This document shows, one piece after another, positions 12,626-23,000 of a DNA stretch of 64,000 bases (position 1 is the first letter of the stretch; every line of letters starts with the position of its first letter). The DNA lies in contig OU015655.1 of NCBI GenBank assembly GCA_907165275.2, positions 12,412,501 to 12,476,500 on the forward strand, given 5' to 3'. The notes beneath the pieces are model-generated. The model was not told the DNA's origin. It saw only the letters and a program-made list of their open reading frames with translations, and did no database searches. The DNA comes from Zygaena filipendulae (taxonomy: Eukaryota; Arthropoda; Insecta; Lepidoptera; Zygaenidae). Both the position numbers and the translations under genes were made by a program.

Positions 12626-12860
12626 AGCTGGATTATGGATCCCATCCTCAGATCCCTCAGTCAGATCCCATCTAAACTAAATAAAAGCAATCTGTGCTAC
12701 TGAAACTACTGATTTGTGCTCTCTACCCACAAAAATCAAAATAAAATACTTCTACCCTCCATACTTTAGAAATAAGTCTAGTGCGTAACTGTTAAATTTT
12801 TTTAAGTGCTTCTCAAGTTTGAAATTAAGTGTAAATGAAGAAAAACTAAAGATTTTCAAA

Positions 12861-13926
12861 ATGCCTTTTTATGCAGTAGCGATAGGTCGAACCGCTGGAA
12901 TATTTTCGTCTTGGGCCGATTGTAAAGCCCAGGTGCAGGGTTTTCCTGGGGCAGTGTTTAAAAAATTTGATTCGGCTGATGAAGCTCTAACATATATAGA
13001 GTCCACCGTTAGTAGTAGCTTTCGACCACTAAGAAGATCAACCAAAAATAGTATTGATAGTCACAAAAAGCCACATTCGACATCACCAAGTTTTCAATAT
13101 AAAGCTTCTGATCGGAATGAAGAAGATTCTAACGGTTCGGACGACGGTGAAGATTTGAGTACAGTATTGACTAAAATGATGGACGACATAGAGAAAAGGC
13201 TACGCAGTTTTGAAAAAGATATAAATAAGATTTTAAAACAAAATACATCGAAATCACCTGGTCAAGCGAATTTGATTAAGCCACAACAAATAAGAAATCG
13301 AACACATAGTCATTTGGAATACGAAAAGGATGACGATGGCTTTACAGTTGTGTACATTGATGGTGCTCATTCATCCAATGGTAAGCAGGTAATCAGGGCT
13401 GGTTATGGTGTGTTCTGGGGGAACAGCCACCCCCTGAACACCTCTGAACCTGTGACTGGTCCAGCTACAAAAAACTGTGGTGAGATCCAGGCAGCAACAC
13501 ACGCCATCAAACAAGCTATACAGAACCGTATCAAAAAGCTGGCTATTCATACAGTTTCACAGTTCCTCATAAAATCTATTACCAAATACCAAAAAAACGG
13601 TAATTAAATAATTTCCGTGCATTTTTAATGTCTTACTTGTGTTACTTATAAAATAAAATCTTAATATACACACACAGATAATATAATATTATACTACCCT
13701 ACAAAATTCTGTATTTTCAGGTTGGGAACACAGCGGATGGATATTGGAGTCTGGTGGGCTACTGAAAAACAGGAATGATTTAATGGAGCTATACAAATTA
13801 CTGAACCAAGTGCAAATTAAATGGAACTATGTTGAAGCTCGTCACGGTATCCACGGTAATAAAATGGCTGACCAATTTGCCAGAGTGGGAGCAGCCCTGT
13901 ACATAAACAAGCAACTGTATTACTAA
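12861..13926 (+). CDS. RNase H1-like protein, copy 1; third catalytic Asp replaced by Val
   Basis: Two exons, 12861-13599 and 13721-13926, joined in phase 1 by a GTAATT...TTTTCAG intron; 314 aa. The start is the ATG at 12861, where the classic MPFYAV hybrid-binding domain begins. Residues 1-48 are that domain (the Trp of SSWADC and FKKF are present). A Ser/Asp/Glu-rich linker with a probable coiled segment (about 95-127) follows, then the RNase H fold from about 160. D167 (YIDG), E208 (GEI) and D297 (MADQ) match three of the four metal-binding carboxylates. The third, normally in TDS, is valine 232 (HTVSQF, codon GTT at 13554-13556). In the family, RNase H1 cleaves RNA in RNA:DNA hybrids in nucleus and mitochondria. 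I infer this copy can probably bind but not cut. No mitochondrial presequence is visible at this start. It could instead be a young pseudogene, although the frame is intact. Confidence 0.85.
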
Positions 13927-15340
13927 TGTTTTTTTTTTGTCTATGTAACGATTTCTATTATAATTATGTTGGTAATGTTGAATAAGTGACATTGAAAGGA
14001 GTCTGTTTATTTATAGGCTCTGCATTTTTTGTACACTTGAAAAATTATTAAGAGTTTTGTAATGGTTGTAATAGATAGCTCAAATGGGAGGCATGTGTAG
14101 ATTTTGTAGACTTTGAAAAAAGAGGGTATGTATTTGTAGACCAGTTAATTTTCTTTTTATCTTAGTCACACTGATTTAAAACCAAAATGAGGATAAAGCT
14201 GGACCTTGACCTTGTTTATTAAAATCTTCTGTTTCATGTTACTATTTTTTTCTGTTGACATTCTTTACATTCTCCAATCTAGGAGCATTTCATTGTTTTT
14301 TAATTAATTCTTAAGGAAACTTTCAAATCTATAGCTTCACTAAAAAAATTAACTGGGATGATTATTATTTCCTTTATTTTTGTCAGGCAGGTATATGTTA
14401 ACAAAATGTATTTAATGGGAGGCTAGCCGTTTGCAAACTGTCAAATGTCAAGTATAAATTCAGGTTATGTTAAAATGAGAATAATTTTATTAAATAAATC
14501 AGTTATACCTACATATAATTCTTTATTCAAATATTTTCTTTGTATTTTGCTCAGACGAGGTATTTTGATCTTTTTCTTGAAGTTTCTTGAAGTGCAAATT
14601 AAATGGAACTATGTTGAAGCTCGTCACGGTATCCACGGTAATAAAATGGCTGACCAATTTGCCAGAGTGGGAGCAGCCCTGTACATAAACAAGCAACTGT
14701 ATTACTAATGTTTTTTTTTTGTCTTTGTAACGATTTCTATTATAATTATGTTGGTAATGTTGAATAAGTGACATTGAAAGGAGTCTGTTTATTTATAGGC
14801 TCTGCATTTTTTGTACACTTGAAAAATTATTAAGAGTTTTGTAATGGTTGTAATAGATAGCTCAAATGGGAGGCATGTGTAGATTTTGTAGACTTTGAAA
14901 AAAGAGGGTATGTATTTGTAGACCAGTTAATTTTCTTTTTATCTTAGTCACACTGATTTAAAACCAAAATGAGGATAAAGCTGGACCTTGACCTTGTTTA
15001 TTAAAATCTTCTGTTTCATGTTACTATTTTTTTCTGTTGACATTCTTTACATTCTCCAATCTAGGAGCATTTCATTGTTTTTTAATTAATTCTTAAAGAA
15101 ACTGTTTCAAATCTATAGCTTCACTAGAAAAATTAACTGCAATGATTATTATTATTTCCTTTATTTTTGTCAGGCAGGTAGGTATGTGTTAACAAAATGT
15201 ATTTAATGGGAGGCTAGCCGTTTGCAAGCTGTCAAGTGTCAAGTATAAATTCAGGTTATGTTAAAATGAGAATAATTTTATTTAAATAATATAATTCTTT
15301 ATTCAAATATTTTCTTTGTATTTTGATCTTTTTCTTGAAG
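13808..15340 (+). repeat. Tandem duplication of RNase H1-like exon 2 end and 3' flank
   Basis: 13808-14589 and 14590-15340 are near-identical direct repeats. Each starts at AAGTGCAAATTAAATGG inside exon 2 and ends near TTTTTCTTGAAG. The junction at 14575-14592 reads CTTGAAGTTTCTTGAAG, so a short CTTGAAG homology may have mediated it. Block 2 has a single copy, so the event happened only at block 1. Confidence 0.9.
14593..14708 (+). pseudogene. Partial extra copy of RNase H1-like exon 2
   Basis: Encodes only the last 38 residues or so of copy 1, including the motif with the fourth carboxylate (KMADQ), and matches copy 1 exactly there. It has no acceptor site or upstream exon of its own; the frame runs back into 3'-flank sequence. 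It is a by-product of the local tandem duplication. Confidence 0.85.
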
Positions 15341-15850
15341 TTACCCTGATTGCTACTATCAAAAGTAACTTTGAAAATATTTAGGTACCTACATAGTTGT
15401 TAAGTGGTACACATTCAAAGTTACTGTAATTACATATTTATGCAACAATACTTTTCTGATTGTTGTGAGCAACCAGTTTCAATCATAGCTGAGCTCACAT
15501 GGACAAATATTACGTATGAATGTGATCACAAGGTATGTTACAACAACGTATGTCATGAAATAATGAACAAAACGAACTTTCTGGAGCTGCAGTTTGTGGT
15601 GAAGATTGCCATTTATAATAATAGCTGTTTTCTGTGGTTTTACCGGCGTTGATTCTGTAGTTCGCGCCAGAATTCCGATGTAAAAAGTAGGTACCTTAAG
15701 TTAGTAAAGGTACTGTATACCCTTGCAATGTGTATGCAAAATTTCATGATAGTTTAAGCGTGAGAGTGTATCAAAGAAACAAACTCCCATTCGCATTTAT
15801 ATATTATATATGAGGAATTTACGATGGTGTTAAACTATCGATATAGTGTA

Positions 15851-16251
15851 ACACAGTGTAGTGTGTGTAAGTGTAAAGTGTCGATATAGTGTGTTACTAC
15901 ACAATATTTGAAAAGTTCCAATCATGAAGCGAAAAGTGTCTCGGCAGGGTTCGCCCACCTATCCCGATGGTAGCGTGAGCTTCCGTGTTTTTTAAATACG
16001 GGGCAAAAATAAAACAACATACTCTAGTGTCATATCACATGTTCTAATAATTAGCTACAAGGATCCTAACAGAAAATGAACAATTCCCATGAAATGATAT
16101 AATATGAATAAGTTTTCTAAGTGCCTAAGCTAATACAATGTATACAATTATGTAAAAGTAAAACTACATTTAGTTGATTATTATTTATCATGGCAGTCAT
16201 CTTACTTTCCATATGAAGCAAACGTCGGCCACAAAAAATGGAAGAACAGGG
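15851..16251. other. Gene-free stretch
   Basis: Short repeats of GATATAGTGT near the end of block 1, then unique AT-rich DNA. No gene seen. Confidence 0.5.
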
Positions 16252-16470
16252 CAATTATGTAACTTTTGTTGCTATCATACTTCAGTTTCAATCACAAAAA
16301 TAGCGGTTTTGTGATTAATTAATCATGTCTAGACAGCTGCAACTGTTGAAGTGTGTTGATTTTGTTTATTGCTAGAAATTGAAGGTGTCAGAACGTACAT
16401 ATTTTAATCGCAAAACAACATTTTCTCTGATTGCAACCAAAAAATTATAGAAACAAAAGTTACATAATAA
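16252..16470. repeat. MITE with TATGTAACTTTTGTT ends, second copy
   Basis: Ends AATTATGTAACTTTTGTTGC and GAAACAAAAGTTACATAAT form inverted repeats; the core matches 5034-5262. Confidence 0.8.
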
Positions 16471-16591
16471 CCCCTCAGTTAGGATTTCATTATAGAAATA
16501 GTTCAGAAAACTATGACATCATACAGTTCAGATTTAATTCAAATCGAACTTGATACACTTTCGCATTTCTATAGATTATTATTATTAGCTA

Positions 16592-16976
16592 TTTCGAGCG
16601 ATTTCACTCGCGTTAATTTTACCTGATGTAGGTACTTACTTTTCCTGTGCCCTGAGTTGTGACAAAGTGTACGCAAAATTTCACGATGATCGGTTGAGTA
16701 AATGGCGTGAAAAGGTAACAGACAAACAGACGGTAAATCTCGCAATTATATTAGTATGTCTTTATTTTTTACTAGCTTTTCCCTGCGGTTCTACAGAGTT
16801 CCCGCGGGAATTCCGGGACAAAAAGTACCCTATGTCCTTCTCTGTACCCCCGACAATGTGTGCAAAATTTCATGATGATCGGTTTAGCTGTTAAGGCGTG
16901 AAAGCGTAACAAACAGACAGACAGACAGACAGAACGACAGACAGAGTTACTTTCGCATTTTTAATATTAGTAGGCA
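16592..16976 (+). repeat. Two SINE-like repeats, head to tail
   Basis: A degraded copy at about 16592-16758 is followed by a better one at 16759-16976. The second has ACTAGCTTTTCCCTGCGG, a GTTCCCGCGGGAATTCC core, an ACAGACAGAC tandem and a TTTTTAATATTAGTAGG end. Confidence 0.7.
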
Positions 16977-17030
16977 AGTAGGGACTAGTAAGGATAATAA
17001 CTATAAAACCGAGATTAAACTAAATTATTT

Positions 17031-17222
17031 TTCAGTCTGTCTGTCTATCTGCTACGCTTTTACGCCCTAACGGCTCAACCGATAACAATCAAATTTTGCA
17101 AATCTTCTTACAAATTTTGTTGTCAGGGGTACAGAGAAGAACATAGGGTGCTTTTAATCCTGGGATTCCCACGGGAACTCCGAAATTACCACGGATGAAA
17201 CCGCGGAGAGACAGCTAGTCGT
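17031..17222 (-). repeat. SINE-like repeat, minus orientation
   Basis: Reads as the reverse complement of the family: CTGTCTGTCTATC at one end, then CCTGGGATTCCCACGGGAACTCCG, and AAACCGCGGAGAGACAGCTAG at the other. It forms an inverted pair with the copy just upstream. Confidence 0.7.
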
Positions 17223-17320
17223 ACTATAGCTACAGCTACAGCTAGTCGTACGAAAAAGAAATAAGTACCTTCGCATTTTTACTTTTAATATGCACTTATT
17301 CAATTTGTTTTTGCACTTTA

Positions 17321-18180
17321 CGGCCGCACTCAGTCGTTTTAATGATCACTTAATAAAGATTTTTAAACAAAATGGTGTATCAACCAAATTTCAGTTTTTA
17401 GTCAGTCTCTTATATTTTTTTTTTAACCTACAAGACGGACTTAAAACTGAAAGGTTGACAAGCCCACTATCTTTTTGTGCGACTTCGTCTTTCGGACAAA
17501 CAACTTTACTGCTTCTGTATTCAGATACGCCGCTAGCAGCGCCATAGTTTTGGTCATCGAATTCGTATTATGTCATCATTCCTAGAACTTTCGAGTTCTG
17601 TGGAAGTTTCCTAACTTTGATAACTCTGTTACAATTCTTACAGTTTGTTTTTGTTTTTGAAAGTTCTTTACTTAATTATATCACAACTAGCTGTTCCCCA
17701 CGATTCACCCGCTTCAGTACCGGAGATCCCGCGGGTATTCCGAGATAAACGTATACCTAAACGTGTGGGTAATATGCAAAATTTAATGTTGTGTCGTCTG
17801 TGTCAATTTAGGAGTTATTTTGTGATTTTCAGTGGGCTTACTTTTTGAAGGCGGTTCTCTATTTTTTTTTTAAAGAAAAAATTAAGGTATCATTTTTGTT
17901 TGGTTATTTTTTTAATTTTTATTGATATATGTACCTACATACCTAGTTATTTAATTTTTTGATTTTGGGTTAATTTTTTATATTATAGGTACTATTTTTA
18001 CTTTGTATTTTGGGTTAAGTAAATTACTTTTATTATTTTTTACTAGCTTTGCCCCGCGATTTCACCGGCGGCGTGAGTGTTGAAATTCCCGCAGGAACTC
18101 CAAAAAAACAATTAAATAATCATTAAAACGACTCGGAGTGCGGCCATATGTATAGTATAACCAATCGCTTACTAAAAACA
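17321..18180. other. Repeat fragments, no gene
   Basis: Contains half-MITE fragments of the GGCCGCACTCAG family at about 17321-17375 and 18110-18145 (opposite orientations), a piece of the GGACACGTA family near 17405-17465, and degraded SINE-like cores near 17690 and 18045. Confidence 0.55.
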
Positions 18181-18239
18181 CAAAATACTCTACGACTTGA
18201 CTTAAAAATGCATTTTAAAGACAAAAAGTACAGTCGAAG

Positions 18240-18830
18240 TTAAGCTAAAATATGGAAATCGATGACTAACATAATAATACATTTGGTATGGGAAACATTT
18301 AAAGGTACAGTGTACCTATACACACATTTAGAAGTACTTCCAATCGCATGGCACGGCGAACATATTTGACAACTGAGCGTCTTAGGAGCACTTCCAATTG
18401 TTGGTATAGGAGAAATATTTATAACAATGAGCAAATAAAAAAGCATTTCCATTGGGTATGGGAAGCTATGAAACCCGAGCAATTTAGAAGTACTTAAAAT
18501 TGTTCGGTATGGGAAACATATTTAAAACCTCATCAATTTAAAAGTATTCCATATTGCTCGGGTATGGTAATTGGCAAACATTCATTAAACCCGACACACA
18601 TACATTGGATATATCACAATATCACAATTTCACTACACACAAATAGACATAGTTTGGTATGGGGCAACAAATTTAAAACCAAACTATAATTTCACATCCA
18701 CTCTCCACATTTATACTGGTCATCACATATACAAATAGTCTTAGTTTGGTATGGGGTAACAAATTTAAAACCAAACTATAATTTTACATACACTCCCCAC
18801 ATTCATACTGGTCATTACGCATTGGATGAC
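18240..18830. repeat. Imperfect tandem repeats (GGTATGGGAAAC and TTTGGTATGGGG units)
   Basis: First part: several degenerate units of GGTATGGGAAACAT with AGAAGTACTT. Second part: two clear units of about 91 bp starting AGTTTGGTATGGGG at 18651 and 18742, each holding an AACCAAACTATAAT inverted partner. Confidence 0.7.
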
Positions 18831-18841
18831 CTCCAATCTTA

Positions 18842-19078
18842 CGGCCGCACTCAGAGTCGACTTTAATGATTACTTAGTTAAGTATAGATTTTTAAAACAA
18901 AACTGCCGCAATCAGAGACGTTCAGTAAATTAATGTTAATTGGCATTTAATAAGATGTAACTTAATTAGTTAAATGCCAATTAACATTAATTCATTAAAC
19001 TTGTCGGATTGCGGCAGTTTTGTTTTAAAAATCTATACTTAACTAAGTAATAGTTAAAGTCGACTCTGAGTGCGGCGG
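18842..19078. repeat. Palindromic foldback MITE, second copy
   Basis: 237 bp; arms CGGCCGCACTCAGAGTCGAC and GTCGACTCTGAGTGCGGCGG. It is nearly identical to 10945-11181 in inverted arrangement, with few mismatches between the arms. Confidence 0.9.
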
Positions 19079-20010
19079 TTAGTCACACAATTTTTTTTAA
19101 ATACCTTGGGTTAAAATGTTTTCCATAAAGGCTTCCGCTTTAAAAAAAAAATGCCGATTCGCGAACTTTATATCCGCAATCACACTTCGTAGCAACTATT
19201 TGAGTTATTACTGGAAAATATAATTGTATCTTATGATATTTTCGGATTTACATATCCTCCACTCGCGACGACAGTGTGACATCTCGAAAATCTCGATTTT
19301 ACAAACAATACGATTTTCAAACTTTCGATCCTGCATAACTTATTAAATATTGCATAGATTACATTTACATGGCACTGTTAGAGTGGGTTTAGGGTGAACT
19401 ATGATTAAATTGATTTACCTATGTAATATTTATTCCAAATTTCATTGAAGCAAAAAAAAAAGAACACACACTTCGAAATATCACAGTGTTGTCGCAAGTG
19501 GATGATGCATTTATGGAATAAAATACGCAAGTCTGCAATATAAGTTTTTTGAATATTTTCATATCAAATGTTTAGATGTTGACCATTGATCTATCGGTAC
19601 ATTGCAAATATACACAATATTATATTTGACATTACGTATGTATGAAATCACGTTTGTTTGCATTAATAATTTCGCAGACCGTGTAACTTAACTGCATAAT
19701 TAAACGCAATGGGGGCGGATTACGAAAATAGTATTGCTATTGCTTGACGAAGATAGAAAGCGGTCGGTAGAAATATTTTCAGTATCGTTCAAAAAATTCG
19801 CGAATCGGCGGCACTGTTGTATTGGATTTTTCAATTATCACGAGTGCGTCGGCACCATGTTTGGGATAGACGCCTCAATATATCCATTTGTTGATCGGAC
19901 ATGAGTATGAATTTTTTGTGTTTTGATATTCTTAAATCGTAAGCGAACACGTGTTTGTCGCACCACGTCGTAGTGCAACACGTGTCGCTACTTGGACCTG
20001 CTGCGTGATG
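19079..20010. other. Region downstream of ATAD3, no gene recognised
   Basis: AT-rich. It presumably includes the ATAD3 3'UTR, since that gene ends at 20011 reading leftward. A minus-strand AATAAA (TTTATT at about 19427 on the plus strand) is a possible but distant poly(A) signal. Confidence 0.4.
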
Positions 20011-23000
20011 TCACTTCTCCATATCGACTTGTCTGACCGCTCCGTCCTTGGCCTCGCGCGTCTCCGACTCCGCGCCCTTCAACTGGTCCCGGGCCGACGG
20101 CTCGTATCTGATCAGACGCCGCTTCTTCTCATCATCCGACAGCCATTCCAGCTGAAGCGATAAAAATATATGAATTTAATATAACTAACTGATATACAGC
20201 CTGTTACCGAAAGGTGTGGTCATAATAAACGATCGTGTAATGTTAATGGTAAAGAATGATTGAACCATGATGGCAGTGCTGATACGAAGAAATAAAATAC
20301 GATAAAATTTTATCGACTTAGCTTTTTTTACTTGCCTCTACTCATCACTAGCAATCAATTGAATCGGTCAGATAACAAGTCAATGACCCCTGCCCAAGCG
20401 CACCACCGCAGAGCTCGACCTTTGCGGCCTTGGTATCTTGCACGCGCCGATTGTACAATGAATGATATATCTATCTCGTTCTGGCTCATGCGGCCATTAT
20501 GAAATAGGCGCGGCCTATTTCCTGAAGGGCCGCAACCCACCGCGCATCGTTCTAAAAGTTACTAGGAAAGTAGAAGGAATAAAATAAATAATTTCTGCAT
20601 TCTTTTCTTTTAGTTTTCTGTCTGTGTTTAACCTCTGCAGTCTGCTAAAAAAAACTGGTCAAGTGCGAGTCTCCTCGCCTAAATAGCAAAGAAACAGCGT
20701 GCACAAAATAAAAAAAACTACTAGGACATTAGAAGTTACGAGGTAGTAAAGAAATGTAAACAAAAACAAATAGGTTGCCTAGGGAACGATGGCGGCGCGG
20801 CGGTACGGGGCGGGCGGTAGAAATGGAAAAAAACCGGCCAAGTGCGAGTCTACTCGTCTAAATAGCAAAGAAACAGCGTGCACAAAATAAAAAAAAACTA
20901 CTAAGACATTAGAAGTTACGAGGTAGTAAAGAAATGTAAACAAAAACGAATAGGTAACCTAAGGAGCGACGGTGGCGCGGCGGTACGGCGAGCGGTGAAA
21001 ATGGAAAAAACCGGCCAAGTGTGAGTCTAGCGCATTGAGGGTTCTGTACAATTTTGTAGATATGTAAATAGTTCGTGGTAAAGAAGATTGAGGTACAAAC
21101 TTCACTTTGTCATCGGAAAAATTTTGTCCTCTCACCCATCAATAGGTCGCGGTCACACTTTGTCATCGGAAAAATTTTGTCCTCTCACCCATCAATAGGT
21201 CGCGGTCAGACTAACTGCAAATAAATTTCAGAAAAAATAATAATTATGTAACTACTTTACGGGTTTTGGAGTTTACCCTTTACTTGTGCTGTATCTAAAA
21301 TATTGCTTCTTGCATGATTGTAGGTCAACGGGAAGTAGGTTTGATGCACTTGTGGTTGTGAAAATAAACGAAAAAAACAACCGTTTGTACACGCCTGTGA
21401 AGTTGGCCCCCCAATGTCAAATAAAAAAATCAGTGAGCTCTAGTCGCCTCTCACGTAGTTCTGGATTTCCTTATTATCTTTTTGGAAATAGTTCTGTTGT
21501 TTACATAGGTCAAAAATGGTTCTGAAATAGTAAGGGACCCTATTTACGGAGCGATGGTAGTAAAAAAACTACCGGAACCTAAATAGTACCGGAGCTGACA
21601 ATGCTAAAACGCTTATCACACTTTACAATTTGTCAGACACCAATCCAAGAAATCGGAAAGTGTAATCGAAGTTAGAACAGTTGGTTCCGATTTAGGATCA
21701 GTGAGTGAGAGAGAGAGCACTACATTAAAATGTACCCTAGAGTAGTCGATTTAGGGTACAATTTAGTGTGTGATCACTCGCTATCTCTCTCACTAACTGA
21801 TCTTAAATTGTATCCGATTTAGATTCCCTAAATTAGAAGTAGTGTAATAAGCCCATTAATGGGGATCTACTCGAGCGTCATTGGGACCTATTGAGTTTTG
21901 AAGATTAGGAGGTAGAAACGAAATAAGGTTAAAATATGATGTTTTTTCTTTCAGTTCTACAGAGTTTCAAAAATGTAAAAAAAAATAACACAGTCACATA
22001 TTAATAATAATATTCGAGGAAGTCAGATATTGATAGTTTACTCCACGGTATTTGATGATGGAGGTTTACATTGTAGGGGTCACTGTATGGAAGGGTCAAA
22101 ATTGAAGAAAAGAAAATTATTCGAGCGCGTCAGATTTCAGAGGGGATGTTAAGTGAACCCAAAAAAGGTCCCATTTAAAAAACTGACGATTCGCACTTAA
22201 CGCAAACGCGTGGCGGCCTTTGGAAAATTAAAAAAAAAAATATAGCTATTTTAAAATACTCGAGCGCGTCAGATTTTTATGCAGACGGTTCAGCTTGATG
22301 TACTAGTCGTTCTGACCAATAATAATCTGAAGATTATTTGGAGGAATACTTTTAATCTGATGGCTTAAAAAAAATGAGATTTTTTTTTTAGGTTACTAAA
22401 TGTGATAAATAAAATACACAGAAAATAGCATGAAAAAATATTTTATAATACATTCAATTTTTGTTTTTTTCGGCTTGTGGAAATTGGCAGATTTTTTTCC
22501 ATCCTTGAATTATTTACTTCAAAAAAAAAAATCAACTACACTCGAGAATATCAAGGTGGTGTTTTTTTTTTTGCAATTTTGTGATCCTTTTACTCCCTTA
22601 CGTGATATTCAAATCGTCAGATTATTCATATGCACACTTTATTTTAATTTCACACGCCCGAGTATTACTATCTATCGATTTTTTATCTATTCTGATCGGT
22701 TATCCTAGATGCGTGACTCTGTGTAGAGATGCAAGGTATCTCCCTTATGTTAATCTGACGCGCTTTAGTAAATCACAAATCCCTTCTTGGGCTCCCGTGC
22801 TATAATACTTCAAAAATTCATTTCTTAGGTATTTAGTAGATCAGTCGCCACTCGCCAGTCGCTTACTGTTTGTTCAGGAGTAAAGTTCGGTATTTCGAAT
22901 TGTTATTAAATCACAAATATCTTTATTAAGCAACAGTGAACACTACGAAATAAAACTGTGTCAGTGCAGCTTGAGTTAGCCCGTGTGAAGTTCGAAAGTT

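Larger units (their letters stand above)
12668..15850 (+). repeat. Segmental duplication, block 1
   Basis: Homologous to 51450-57920 (block 2), which is interrupted by later insertions. Homology starts near ATCTAAACTAAATA, covers the whole RNase H1-like gene with its intron and flanks, and continues past TGTATACC at 15714-15721 to the TTACGATGGTGTTAAACTAT stretch. Non-coding parts are about 98-100% identical by eye, which implies a recent duplication at DNA level, not a retrocopy. Confidence 0.9.

Noticed and set aside
12819..12860. Longer N-terminus starting at a TTG before the RNase H1-like ATG (also at 51648)
   Set aside because: TTG is not a normal eukaryotic start and the family begins at the MPFYAV ATG. 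The identity of this stretch in both copies is shared by the whole 5' flank.
12861..13600. Caulimovirus viroplasmin-type domain suggesting a viral gene
   Set aside because: This domain is the normal N-terminal hybrid-binding domain of eukaryotic RNase H1, and the rest of the protein and the intron fit RNase H1.
14445..14592. Upstream extension of the third RNase H1-like exon fragment as a new N-terminus
   Set aside because: It reads through duplicated 3' flank; there is no promoter or acceptor evidence.
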